Of a stretch of 64,000 nt of DNA, positions 1 through 9,046 are shown piece by piece; within the stretch, counting starts at the first letter, position 1, and every line of letters begins with the position of its first letter. The notes under the pieces are model-generated. The model ran no database searches. It was not told the origin of the DNA and saw only the letters and a program-made list of their open reading frames with translations. The stretch covers positions 186,001-250,000 of the forward strand of contig JBJXHN010000006.1 in NCBI GenBank assembly GCA_046233135.1, read 5' to 3'. A program made the position numbers and the translations under genes. The stretch is from JBJXHN01 sp046233135 (GTDB lineage Bacteria > Pseudomonadota > Alphaproteobacteria > Rhodospirillales > Rhodospirillaceae).

Positions 1-702
1 GAGGAGCTCTACAACCGCGCCGTCGATCTGCTGAATGCCGGCAGTTATGACGAGGCGGCCCAGGCTTTCGAGGAAGTGGAGCGCCAGCACCCCTATTCCG
101 TCTGGGCCACCAAGGCTCAGCTGATGAGCGCCTATGCCCTGTACGAGGACAATACCTATGATGATGCGGTGGTGGCGCTGAACCGCTTCATCCAGCTGCA
201 TCCGGGCAACCGCGACATCGCCTATGCCTACTACCTGCGCGGCCTGTGCTATTACGAGCAGATCGCCGACGTGAAGCGGGATCAGGTCATCACCCGGGAA
301 GCCATGAGCAACCTGCGCGAAGTGGTGACCCGTTTCCCTGACAGCCGCTATGCCCGTGATGCCCGCCTGAAGATCGATCTGGCGCGCGACCACCTCGCCG
401 GCAAGGAAATGGCCGTCGGCCGGTGGTATCTGAGTCAGGACCAGTACCTGTCGGCGCTGAACCGCTTCCGCACGGTGGTGGAACGCTTCGATCAGACCAC
501 CCATGTACCCGAAGCCCTGTACCGCCTCGTCGAGGTCAACATGATCCTTGGCTTGACGGAAGAGGCCAAGCGGGTGGCCAGCGTGCTCGGCTTCAACTTC
601 CCGGGAAGCGAGTGGTATGTGGACGCCTATGCCCTGGTGACCGGGGGGGGCAAGCCGACCGGCGCGGACGACACGGCCTGGTATGATTTCGACTGGCTCT
701 AG
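1..702 (+). CDS. bamD: Outer membrane assembly lipoprotein BamD, 3' part
   Basis: The reading frame is open from base 1, so the N-terminus with the lipoprotein signal lies outside the window. The visible 233 residues are TPR-like helical repeats beginning EELYNRAVDLLNAGSYDEAAQAF. The segments ALNRFIQLHPGN, AYYLRGLCYYEQ and SRYARDARLKIDLARDHLAGKE are typical of BamD (ComL/YfiO). BamD is the essential lipoprotein of the BAM complex that inserts beta-barrel proteins into the outer membrane. It sits 11 bp upstream of recN, and bamD-recN-ligA is a common alphaproteobacterial order. The family call is firm. Confidence 0.93.
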   Translation, partial: EELYNRAVDLLNAGSYDEAAQAFEEVERQHPYSVWATKAQLMSAYALYEDNTYDDAVVALNRFIQLHPGNRDIAYAYYLRGLCYYEQIADVKRDQVITREAMSNLREVVTRFPDSRYARDARLKIDLARDHLAGKEMAVGRWYLSQDQYLSALNRFRTVVERFDQTTHVPEALYRLVEVNMILGLTEEAKRVASVLGFNFPGSEWYVDAYALVTGGGKPTGADDTAWYDFDWL

Positions 703-713
703 GTGAGCACCCT

Positions 714-2402
714 ATGCTGAGCGCCCTTTCCATTCGCGATGTGGTGCTGATCGAACGGCTCTACCTGTCCTTCGATGGCGGCCTCAGCGTTTTCACCGGG
801 GAAACCGGGGCGGGCAAGTCCATCCTGCTCGACAGCCTGTCCCTGGCGCTCGGCGCCCGGGCGGACAGTGGCCTGGTGCGCAAGGGGGCCAGCCAGCTGG
901 CGGTGACTGCGGCCTTTTCCCTGCCCGCTGGCCATCCCGCCTTTGCCGTCCTGAAAGACGCCGACCTGGCTGTGGAGCCGGGGGAGGCCCTGGTGATCCG
1001 TCGCACGGTGTCGGCGGATGGCCGGTCAAAGGCCCATGTGAACGATCAGCCCGCCAGCGTCGGGCTGCTGCGCTCGCTGGGGGCGACGTTGGTGGAAATC
1101 CACGGCCAGTTCGAAAGCCACGGTCTTCTGGACCCGACCACTCACCGGGCGGTGCTGGATGCCCATGGGTCGGCTGCCGTGGCCCTGGCCGAAACCCGCC
1201 GCACCTATCGCGTCTGGGCGGCGGCCCGCGATGCCCGTGCGGATGCCGAAGCCGATCTGGCCCGCGCCCGGGCGGAAGAAGACCTGCTGCGCCACACCCT
1301 GGACGAACTGGAAGCCCTGGCCCCCAAGCCGGGCGAGGATGCCAGCTTGGCCGAGGAACGTAGTTTCCTGATGAACGGTGAGAAGCTGGGCGAAGGTCTG
1401 AATGCCGGCCTTGCCGCCCTGTCAGAGCCGGTGTCCGTCGACCACGCCCTGCGCACCGCCATGCGTCATCTGGAACGGGTGGCGCCGATGGCCGGCGGGC
1501 GGCTGGACGCGGTGCTGGAAGGCCTGGACCGTGCCGCCGTGGAAGCCGCAGAGGCTCAGAATACCCTGGAAGCGGTGGTTGGCGACCTGGACCACGATCC
1601 GCGCCGCCTGGAAGCGGTGGAGGAGCGGCTGTTCGCCCTGCGCGGCCTTGCCCGCAAGCATGGCGTGGAGGTCGATGCGCTGCCCGGACTGCTGGAGCGC
1701 ACGCGTACCAGCCTCGCCGCGCTGGACGGGGACGAAGCCTCGCTGGATGCCCTGCGCCAGACCGAGCGCAAGGAGCGGGAGGCCTATCTGATCGCGGCCC
1801 GCGCGCTGTCCAAGGCCCGGGCGGAGACGGCGGCGGCCCTGGATTCCGCCGTTGCCCAGGAACTGCCGCCCCTGAAACTGGAACGGGCCCGCTTCGCCAC
1901 CCTGGTGGAGGACCTGCCGGAAAATCAGTGGGGTCCGGAGGGACTGGACAAGGTGACCTTCCTGGTGGCCACCAACCCCGGTTCCGAACCCGGCCCGATC
2001 CACAAGATCGCCTCGGGCGGGGAACTGGCGCGGTTCATGCTGGCGCTGAAGGTGGTGCTGGCCCGCTCGTCGACCATTCCCACCCTGGTGTTCGACGAGG
2101 TGGACATGGGCATCGGCGGCGCCACAGCCGCCGCTGTCGGCAATCGTCTGGCACGGCTGGGCGAGGATGTGCAGGTTTTGGTGGTGACGCACTCGCCGCA
2201 GGTGGCCGCGACCGGCCTGCAGCATTTCCAGGTGCGCAAGGCCGACGATGGCCAAGGGGGCATGGGCACATCCGTGGTGCCGCTGAGTCCCGACGAGCGG
2301 CGCGAGGAGGTTGCCCGCATGCTGGCCGGTGCCCACATCACCGAACAGGCCCGCGCCGCTGCCGCCAGTCTGCTGTCCGCCCGGACATCCGTGGCATCCT
2401 GA
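714..2402 (+). CDS. recN: DNA repair protein RecN
   Basis: An SMC-like ATPase of 562 residues that acts in recombinational repair of double-strand breaks. The Walker A motif GETGAGKS is at residues 29-36, followed by a long central coiled-coil region rich in Ala, Glu and Arg. Near the C-terminus are the ABC signature KIASGGELARFMLALK and the Walker B motif TLVFDEVDMGIGG. Length matches the family. The start is an ATG with AGGTGAG 7 bases upstream, overlapping the end of bamD, which suggests co-transcription. Confidence 0.96.
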   Translation: MLSALSIRDVVLIERLYLSFDGGLSVFTGETGAGKSILLDSLSLALGARADSGLVRKGASQLAVTAAFSLPAGHPAFAVLKDADLAVEPGEALVIRRTVSADGRSKAHVNDQPASVGLLRSLGATLVEIHGQFESHGLLDPTTHRAVLDAHGSAAVALAETRRTYRVWAAARDARADAEADLARARAEEDLLRHTLDELEALAPKPGEDASLAEERSFLMNGEKLGEGLNAGLAALSEPVSVDHALRTAMRHLERVAPMAGGRLDAVLEGLDRAAVEAAEAQNTLEAVVGDLDHDPRRLEAVEERLFALRGLARKHGVEVDALPGLLERTRTSLAALDGDEASLDALRQTERKEREAYLIAARALSKARAETAAALDSAVAQELPPLKLERARFATLVEDLPENQWGPEGLDKVTFLVATNPGSEPGPIHKIASGGELARFMLALKVVLARSSTIPTLVFDEVDMGIGGATAAAVGNRLARLGEDVQVLVVTHSPQVAATGLQHFQVRKADDGQGGMGTSVVPLSPDERREEVARMLAGAHITEQARAAAASLLSARTSVAS

Positions 2403-2464
2403 CCGGTCCGGCCCAGTGCCGGTCCGTATTTCCTTTCCTTTCCCGAAGGTCCGCGAGCTGATCC

Positions 2465-4588
2465 ATGAGCAAACCCGTTGATGCCCTGACCCCGGAAGAG
2501 GCCAAGGAGGAACTGGCCACGCTCGCAGAGCAGATCGCCCATCATGATGCCCGGTATTACCGGGAAGATGACCCGGACATTACCGACGCCGACTACGACG
2601 CCCTGCGCCGCCGCAATGCAGAGATCGAGGCCCGCTTCCCTGACCTGATACGCGAGGACAGCCCCAGCAACCGGGTCGGCGCGGCTCCGTCGGAGGCCTT
2701 TTCAGAGGTCACGCATGCGGTGCCCATGCTGTCGCTGGGCAACGTCTTCTCCGGCGAGGAGGTGCGGGAGTTTGACGAGCGGGTGCGTCGTTTCCTGTCC
2801 CTGAAGCCCGAGGTGGTGGTGACCTATGTGGCCGAGCCCAAGATCGACGGCCTGAGCTTCACCGCCCGCTACGAGAACGGAGTGTTCCGCCAGGGGGCGA
2901 CCCGGGGCGACGGCACGACGGGCGAAGACATCACTCGCAACCTGGAGACCATCGCCGACCTGCCCCGCCGCCTGAAGGGTGCTCCGCCGCTGCTGGAAGT
3001 GCGGGGCGAAGTGTTCATGCGCAAGGCCGACTTCCAGGCCCTGAACGAACGCCAGGCGGCGCGGGGCGGCAAGATCTTCGCCAATCCACGCAATGCCGCC
3101 GCCGGATCTCTGCGCCAGTTGGATCCGGCGGTGACGGCCGAACGGCCGCTCAGCCTGTTCGCCTACAGCTGGGGCGCCGTGGAGGGGCTGGACCTGGGCA
3201 GCCACCACGCTTTCCTGGACCGCCTGCGGGACTGGGGATTCCCAGTCAACCCGGAAACCCGCCGCTGCGAGGGCGCCGAAGCGCTGCTGGAGGCCTATGC
3301 ATCCCTGGCGTCGCGCCGGGCCGATCTGGACTATGACATCGACGGCGTGGTCTACAAGGTGGACAGCGTGGATTACCAGAAGCGGCTGGGCTTCGTCAGC
3401 CGCGCCCCGCGCTGGGCCACCGCGCACAAGTTCCCGGCCGAACAGGCCCAGACCCGCCTGAACGCCATCCGCATTCAGGTGGGCCGCACCGGCGCGCTGA
3501 CACCGGTGGCCGAACTGGAGCCGGTGACCGTCGGTGGCGTGGTGGTCAGCCGGGCGACCTTGCACAACGAGGATGAGATCGCCCGCAAGGATGTGCGGGT
3601 GGGAGATACGGTGATCCTGCAACGGGCCGGCGACGTCATCCCCCAGGTGGTGGGCGTGGTGCTGGAACGGCGGCCGGAAGGCACGGAATCCTTTGTCTAT
3701 CCCGAAGCCTGCCCGGTCTGTGGCAGCCATGCCGTGCGGCCTGAAGGCGAGGTGGTGCGCCGCTGCACGGGCGGGCTGGTCTGCTCTGCCCAGGCGGTGG
3801 AGCGGCTGAAGCATTTCGTCTCCCGCAATGCCTTCGATATCGAAGGCCTGGGCGGCAAGCATATCGAGGCGTTCTATGAAGAAGGGCTGGTGCGCGAGCC
3901 GGCCGACATCTTCGGCCTGCCGGACCGGGAACAGCGGCTGCAGGACAGCACCCGCGATCTGGAAGCCCGGGCCGATCCCGCCCAGCGGCTGATCCGCGAG
4001 CGCGAAGGCTGGGGGCCGAAGTCCGCGGACAACCTGTTCAAGGCGATCAAAGAGCGGCAGACCATCGGCCTGGACCGCCTGATCTATGCCCTGGGGATCC
4101 GGCAGGTTGGGCAGGTGACGGCCCAGGTGCTGGCCAGCCACTACGGCACGCTGGAGGCCTGGCGCACCGCCATGATGGCCGCCCGGGATGAAGAGAGCGA
4201 AGCGTTCGAGGACCTGAAGAATATCGAAAGCATCGGCCCTGCGGTGGCACGGGACCTGGCCGCGTTCTTCGACGAGGCCCACAACCGGGATGCCCTGGAG
4301 CGGCTGGCCGCCGTCTTGGACGTCACCCCCTACAGCCGGCCGGTGGCAGCGGAAGGCAGCCCGCTGGCGGGCAAGACGGTGGTCTTCACCGGCACCCTGG
4401 AAACCATGGGCCGCAACGAGGCCAAGGCCCGCGCCCAGTCCCTGGGGGCCAAGGTGACTGGCTCGGTCAGTGCCAAGACCGACTTCGTGGTGGTCGGGGC
4501 CGACGCCGGGTCGAAGGAGAAGAAAGCCCGCGACCTGGGGGTGACGGTGCTGACGGAGCGGGAATACCTGGATATGATCGGCGGATAG
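2465..4588 (+). CDS. ligA: NAD-dependent DNA ligase LigA
   Basis: A full-length 707-residue NAD+-dependent DNA ligase that seals nicks in replication and repair. The order is Ia domain, adenylation domain with nucleophile K126 in EPKIDGLS, OB fold, a four-cysteine zinc site (about C416, C419, C434 and C440), helix-hairpin-helix repeats (for example IYALGIRQVGQVTAQVLASHYGT) and a C-terminal BRCT domain from about residue 630 (GKTVVFTGTLETMGRNEAKA). It follows recN by 62 bp. A weak stem (GACCGG/CCGGTC) overlaps the recN stop, so partial termination is possible. Confidence 0.97.
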   Translation: MSKPVDALTPEEAKEELATLAEQIAHHDARYYREDDPDITDADYDALRRRNAEIEARFPDLIREDSPSNRVGAAPSEAFSEVTHAVPMLSLGNVFSGEEVREFDERVRRFLSLKPEVVVTYVAEPKIDGLSFTARYENGVFRQGATRGDGTTGEDITRNLETIADLPRRLKGAPPLLEVRGEVFMRKADFQALNERQAARGGKIFANPRNAAAGSLRQLDPAVTAERPLSLFAYSWGAVEGLDLGSHHAFLDRLRDWGFPVNPETRRCEGAEALLEAYASLASRRADLDYDIDGVVYKVDSVDYQKRLGFVSRAPRWATAHKFPAEQAQTRLNAIRIQVGRTGALTPVAELEPVTVGGVVVSRATLHNEDEIARKDVRVGDTVILQRAGDVIPQVVGVVLERRPEGTESFVYPEACPVCGSHAVRPEGEVVRRCTGGLVCSAQAVERLKHFVSRNAFDIEGLGGKHIEAFYEEGLVREPADIFGLPDREQRLQDSTRDLEARADPAQRLIREREGWGPKSADNLFKAIKERQTIGLDRLIYALGIRQVGQVTAQVLASHYGTLEAWRTAMMAARDEESEAFEDLKNIESIGPAVARDLAAFFDEAHNRDALERLAAVLDVTPYSRPVAAEGSPLAGKTVVFTGTLETMGRNEAKARAQSLGAKVTGSVSAKTDFVVVGADAGSKEKKARDLGVTVLTEREYLDMIGG

Positions 4589-4617
4589 GAGACACGGAAA
4601 AGGGGAGGGATGCGACC

Positions 4618-5526
4618 ATGAGGATCTCGGCGGAAGATGTTCGGACGTTCGAGACCCGGGGCTACCTGACCATCGCCGACGCTCTGCCCGCCGGAACCCT
4701 GGCGCGCTGGCGTGCCTTGTCCGATGATCTGGCAGCCCATGCCCTGGCCGGGGTGAGTACGTCCCAGGGGGCGGTGCGCAACGGCCGGCAGATCCAGGCG
4801 GCCCTTTTCCGCAAGGGCATCACGCCCGTGCCGACCCGGATCAACAATCTGGTCGAGCAGGAAGCCGAAGCGGTGCTCGACCTGCTGGCGCTGCCCGCTC
4901 TGCGCGCCGTTGCCGAGGTTCTGGCCGGGCCGGATGCGGTGATCCTCAGCGTCGACCTGCTGTTCAAGCAGCCCCATCCCGCCGGCCCGGTCCTGTGGCA
5001 CCAGGACGCACCGACGGATCGCGCCTATCCCTATCTGATGGTCGGATTGTACCTGGATGACGCTCTGGCGGGTGATGGCTGCGTGCGCTGTGTTCCAGGC
5101 ACGCAAGGGGTGGTCGCCGATCTCGGGGAACTGGTGCGAAACCACGGCTGGGAACCGCCGGGGGTGGAGGACATGGCTGCCCGGGCCGGAGACCTGCTGG
5201 TACACGATGCCATGCTGGTGCACGGGTCGCCGCCCAAACGTGCGCCAGGTGCCCGCCGCACGCTTTATGTGGAGATCCGTCCCGCCGCCGCTATTCGCGA
5301 GAGCGGCAGTCAGTCGGTGGCATGGCTGGCCTTGCGGGAACGGTGGACGGCGCTGGTCCGGGCGCGGGCACAAGGGACGCCTCTGCCCGAGCCGATAGAG
5401 GGGCTGACGGCCGAGATCGCCGCCTTGCCGGAACGGCCGCTGCCGTCGAATTACCAGGGGCTGATGGAGCGGGGACCAGGTTACCCGCTGCCGGACGACC
5501 TGCTTTCTGCCGTTCCGGAGGTGTGA
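4618..5526 (+). CDS. Phytanoyl-CoA dioxygenase (PhyH) family protein
   Basis: 302 residues with the non-haem iron(II)/2-oxoglutarate oxygenase signature. The metal triad is H128-x-D130 (LWHQDAPTDRAYPYL) and the distal H202 (VHDAMLVHGSPPKRAPGARRTLYVE). R213 or R214 probably binds 2-oxoglutarate. PhyH-family enzymes hydroxylate very varied small molecules and the substrate cannot be told here. The ATG is preceded by GGGGAGGGATGCGACC, a good ribosome site. It lies 29 bp after ligA and may be read from that transcript. It converges on the NnrU-like gene. Confidence 0.82.
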   Translation: MRISAEDVRTFETRGYLTIADALPAGTLARWRALSDDLAAHALAGVSTSQGAVRNGRQIQAALFRKGITPVPTRINNLVEQEAEAVLDLLALPALRAVAEVLAGPDAVILSVDLLFKQPHPAGPVLWHQDAPTDRAYPYLMVGLYLDDALAGDGCVRCVPGTQGVVADLGELVRNHGWEPPGVEDMAARAGDLLVHDAMLVHGSPPKRAPGARRTLYVEIRPAAAIRESGSQSVAWLALRERWTALVRARAQGTPLPEPIEGLTAEIAALPERPLPSNYQGLMERGPGYPLPDDLLSAVPEV

Positions 5527-5633
5527 CAAAAGGCGCGAGGATCCTCTATCCAGCCCCGTCCGGCATCGGGTGTCCCATCCGTTCGGCCTGATGATGGAAG
5601 CGGGGGGATGGCCCGCGCGGGCGGCCGACCGGA

Positions 5634-6308
5634 TCAGCCGGGCAGCAACGCCAGTGGATCGATGCCGATAACCGGTCCGTGCAGCCAGAGCAGGATCCCA
5701 TAAAGGCACAGGCCCAGAAGAACGGTGCCCGGGCGGGGCAGGCATCGCACCCGGGGAGCCCGGGCCATCTCCGCATTCCACGCGATGCATTGGGCGGTGC
5801 CGTACAGGCGCCGCGCCTTGGCTGCGGCGATGCCCGGTCCGGCCAGGGACAGGATGAACATGCCTCCGAACAGCGCGATGGCGGCCACATCGCCATTGGC
5901 CAGGAAATGTCCTCCGGACCACAGCGTGAACGCCATGGGCAGGGGGTGGCGAACCAGGCCTGCCAGTCCCGGACGCGAGGGGTTGAAGGCGCCCCTGGCG
6001 AAGGAGAGTGACAGGGGGTTGGGCTCCAGGACGGCCGCAGCGATCAACAGGCAGGCGGGAGCCATCAGGACGATCAACAGGTGGTCCGCCCACGGCCAGG
6101 GACCCCACAGGCCAATATACGGTGCGCGGAGGACGGCAGAGATGACCCAGGTCAGCAGGCCGAGGGATAGAAGCGAATAAACGATCCGGTAGGTCCGCTC
6201 TCCCAGGCGGTTGATCAGCCTACTCCGCCATCCCGGTATGCCGGCCACCGCGTGGGCACCGAGAAAGGTGAGCAGGGCAAAGGTCGGTTCTACGAATCCG
6301 CTCTTCAT
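5634..6308 (-). CDS. NnrU family membrane protein
   Basis: A hydrophobic protein of 224 residues with about six predicted membrane segments (for example TYRIVYSLLSLGLLTWVIS and LLIVLMAPACLLIAAAVLEP). The NnrU-type features are FLGAHAVAG near the start, the RHPLPMAFTLWSGGHFLANGD segment and a late G-P-x-I helix. NnrU homologues are linked with denitrification or nitric-oxide metabolism in alphaproteobacteria, and related NnrU-like domains occur in carotenoid isomerases. The exact function here is open. I chose the ATG at 6308 (MKSGF) rather than an upstream in-frame start because GGAGGC lies 14 bases upstream and the protein then begins at the conserved segment. Confidence 0.75.
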   Translation of the reverse strand: MKSGFVEPTFALLTFLGAHAVAGIPGWRSRLINRLGERTYRIVYSLLSLGLLTWVISAVLRAPYIGLWGPWPWADHLLIVLMAPACLLIAAAVLEPNPLSLSFARGAFNPSRPGLAGLVRHPLPMAFTLWSGGHFLANGDVAAIALFGGMFILSLAGPGIAAAKARRLYGTAQCIAWNAEMARAPRVRCLPRPGTVLLGLCLYGILLWLHGPVIGIDPLALLPG

Positions 6309-7108
6309 AATGTGTGCGTTTTGCCTCCGGTCATCTGCGACTCCCCATTGAAACAAGATCGATCCAAGGAAGGGCTCGGGCCATGCTCTGCGCCTTGATG
6401 CGGCCGGTCAACCCGATCAAGGGTCGGGCATGATGTGAATATGTCAAAAAGTTTGCAGCATAGAGGGGCATAATAAATCCAAAGGATATGTTCTATGGGT
6501 TTGTCTGAGGTTTAATCCTTGTGTCTTGTCGGGGCTTTCCTTAGTCAGGGTGGAAGATCAGTTGCGAGAATTACCCGTATAAAGGGCGGAATCGGACGTT
6601 AGTCGGCTTAAACCGTGGACGACTCTTAATGCTATCCGATAAAAAATATGCCCTGAAAGCACTATGGGTGCTCTTTAAAAGAGAGTTATCGCCTATCTTA
6701 TAATTGTTTCTATTACGTGATGTTTTCGAAATGTACAATCTAAAGCGAAATTATATAATCTTGATGCGACGATTTGTTGCATTGCTGATGCGCGTCGAAA
6801 GCCGGATTACATTCCCCGTCAAATGTGAGAGCATTGTCTTAAATCGTTGTGATTCTTAAGTAAGTATGGGTTTCCTGTCAGAGATCGCAACGATTCTCGT
6901 CTGTGATAGTCGCTATCTGAAAGGGTTGTGGTACTCGGAATAAGATTATTCATTGTAAAAAGATATTTTTTTATGTAAAAAGCAGTTGATTTGTGTTGTC
7001 GCGTTGCAATATAACTTCGAGTGGCAATTGGGGATTCATGGGTCCCCAGCGTTTTATGTACCCGTAAAAAAGCCAACTAACCCTTCGATAAGAAAACGGA
7101 GTTACGCT
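6309..7108. other. AT-rich 800-bp intergenic region upstream of menD-like gene
   Basis: No convincing gene. From about 6430 the GC content drops sharply compared with both flanks. An 85-codon minus-strand frame (6819-7076) has no ribosome site or recognisable protein features. An inverted repeat, AATCGTTGTGA (6842-6852) and TCGCAACGATT (6885-6895, one mismatch), could form a leader structure or an operator. The region probably holds the promoters for the NnrU-like gene and the menD-like operon, and may be horizontally acquired. Confidence 0.6.
6986..7015 (+). promoter_or_regulatory. Possible sigma-70 promoter for menD-like operon
   Basis: TTGATT (6986-6991), an 18-base spacer and TATAAC (7010-7015) resemble -35 and -10 boxes. 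They lie about 90 bases upstream of the chosen ATG at 7109. In AT-rich DNA such matches arise by chance, so this is tentative. Confidence 0.3.
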
Positions 7109-9046
7109 ATGGGCGACGTACTGTCCCCGGGAAAGGATGCTATTGGCCTCGCGCTGGGTCAGGAAAATACGTGTTCCTCATTCCCGTCGGTCCGCACTGA
7201 GGCGGACAACACGACTTTTCGCGGTCTGGTGCAGGCTGATGCGGAATTGAACTTCCGCTGGGCTGCTGTGTTGGTCGATTCTTTGACGGCCAACGGTGTG
7301 ACCCACGCCGTCATGTCCCCGGGCGCGCAGATGGCGCCGCTGGCCCTGGCCTGCCGGGCCAATCCGGACCTGAAGGTCACGGTGATCATCGACGAGCGGT
7401 CCGCTGCGTTCTACGCACTGGGCCTGGCCCGGGCGACCCGCAAGCCGGTTATTCTGATCTGCACTTCCGGTTCCGCTACCGGTCATTGGTATCCGGCGGT
7501 GATGGAAGCGTCTTCGGGCATGACCCCGCTGATCCTGCTGACAGCCGACCGCGCGCCGGAAAACCAGGACCGCTGCTCTGCCCAGGCTATCGACCAGATC
7601 CGCGTGTTCGGCCCGCATGTGCGCGCGTCCCACCACCTGCCGCTGCCCGATGGCAGCATCGATTCCCTGCAGCCGCTGGCTTCGCGCATCTATGAACAGA
7701 GCCTGTGGCCGTCGCCGGGTCCGGTGCACGTGAACATGCCGTTCCGTGATCCGCTGGTGCCCAAGACCCGGACCAAGCTGCCCACCGTTACCCCGCCGGC
7801 CATCGCCCGCTCCGTGATCCGTCCGCAGCTGGAGGATATCATGAGCGTTGCCGCGACCATTTCCGGTCGCCGCGGTGTAATCGTTTGCGGCGCAACGGAA
7901 ATTGAAAACGCCGATTTCGCCGCCGCTCTGCACGACCTGGCTCGAGCCACCGGCTGTCCGGTGATCACCGACCCGCTGAGCAATCTGCGCTTCGGGGCTC
8001 CGGACGATGTGTGCGTTCTGTCCCGGGCGGACTCTTTCCTGCGCTCCAAGGAGTTCTGCAAGGCCTTCCAACCCGAATGGGTGATCAGCTTCGGTGGTCC
8101 GCCGACCGCCAAGCCGGTGCTGAGTTGGCTGCAGGAATCCCCGGCGTCCGACTACATTGTCGTCGATCCCACCGTGCGCTGGGCCGACCCGCTGCTGCGC
8201 GTCACCCGTTTGCTGCGCTCCGACCCGGCGTCCTTCTGCCGGGGTATCTCGGTGCGCGGCAACGTCCGCCCGGCGCCTGTCGAATGGGCCGACGCTTTCC
8301 GGGCCTGCGAATCCTACGTGGACAAGCTGGCCAATGCCGCCAGCGAAAGCAGCCTGTGGGAAGCCCCCATCGTTCGCCATCTGGTGGAATCGGCGGCCCC
8401 GGACTCGGTGCTGTTCTCCGGCAACTCCATGAGCATCCGTGACTTTGACAGCTTCTCCGGCACCGTCGACAAGCGTTTCCGCCTGATCGCCAACCGGGGC
8501 ACCAATGGCATCGACGGATCCATCGGTACCCTGCTGGGCATCGCGGCGGCCCAGAAGAACAAGCCGACGCTGGCGATGATCGGCGACATGGCGTTCTCTC
8601 ACGACGTCGGCAGCCTGCAGCTGGCCCGCGACCTGAACGTCACTCTGGTGGTGTTGAACAATGGCGGGGGCGCGATCTTCGACTACCTGCCAATGCATGA
8701 TATCCCGGAATACGATGACTTCCTGTCGCCGCCGACCGTGAATATCGGCATGGCCGCCCGTGCTGCCGGCTGGCGTCACTGGAGTGCGAGCGATCTGCAC
8801 AGCTTCCATGATGCCGTTGACGCGGCAGCCCATGGCGGTGGTCCGGCCCTGGTGGAAGCGATCATCGATCGCCAGGTCAGTGTCCGTAATCACAAGAGCT
8901 TCTGGAAGGCCGCCGGCAATATCGACTCGGTGTTCCTGTCCAAGGGTTCCGAAGCCGTCAAGCGCAGCCTGCGCGAAGACGGGTCCGACGGTCTGCTGAA
9001 GATGCTCGTCCAGCGGGCCGACCGTGATCATCTGATCGCCGCATGA
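7109..9046 (+). CDS. MenD-like thiamine-diphosphate enzyme
   Basis: 645 residues with the three-domain ThDP fold and clear MenD (SEPHCHC synthase) character. Hallmarks are SPGAQMAPLALA, DERSAAFYALGLARATRKPVILICTSGSA, PLILLTADRAPENQDR, NRGTNGIDGSIGTLLG, MIGDMAFSHDVGSLQLARDL and VLNNGGGAIFDYLP. In E. coli MenD the first motif is APGSR, with Arg33 binding isochorismate; here the Arg is Gln. The protein is also longer than the usual 550-580 residues. No other men genes are visible, so classical menaquinone synthesis is doubtful and a related 2-oxoglutarate-dependent carboligation is an alternative. The ATG at 7109 has GGAG 7 bases upstream. The stop overlaps the MFS start as ATGA. Confidence 0.75.
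   Translation: MGDVLSPGKDAIGLALGQENTCSSFPSVRTEADNTTFRGLVQADAELNFRWAAVLVDSLTANGVTHAVMSPGAQMAPLALACRANPDLKVTVIIDERSAAFYALGLARATRKPVILICTSGSATGHWYPAVMEASSGMTPLILLTADRAPENQDRCSAQAIDQIRVFGPHVRASHHLPLPDGSIDSLQPLASRIYEQSLWPSPGPVHVNMPFRDPLVPKTRTKLPTVTPPAIARSVIRPQLEDIMSVAATISGRRGVIVCGATEIENADFAAALHDLARATGCPVITDPLSNLRFGAPDDVCVLSRADSFLRSKEFCKAFQPEWVISFGGPPTAKPVLSWLQESPASDYIVVDPTVRWADPLLRVTRLLRSDPASFCRGISVRGNVRPAPVEWADAFRACESYVDKLANAASESSLWEAPIVRHLVESAAPDSVLFSGNSMSIRDFDSFSGTVDKRFRLIANRGTNGIDGSIGTLLGIAAAQKNKPTLAMIGDMAFSHDVGSLQLARDLNVTLVVLNNGGGAIFDYLPMHDIPEYDDFLSPPTVNIGMAARAAGWRHWSASDLHSFHDAVDAAAHGGGPALVEAIIDRQVSVRNHKSFWKAAGNIDSVFLSKGSEAVKRSLREDGSDGLLKMLVQRADRDHLIAA

Noticed and set aside
6819..7076. 85-codon minus-strand frame in AT-rich DNA
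   Set aside because: No ribosome site and no protein-like features; it overlaps the probable promoter of the menD-like operon.
7109..9046. Assigning the gene symbol menD
   Set aside because: The key Arg of the substrate site is replaced, the length is unusual and no men genes are nearby.
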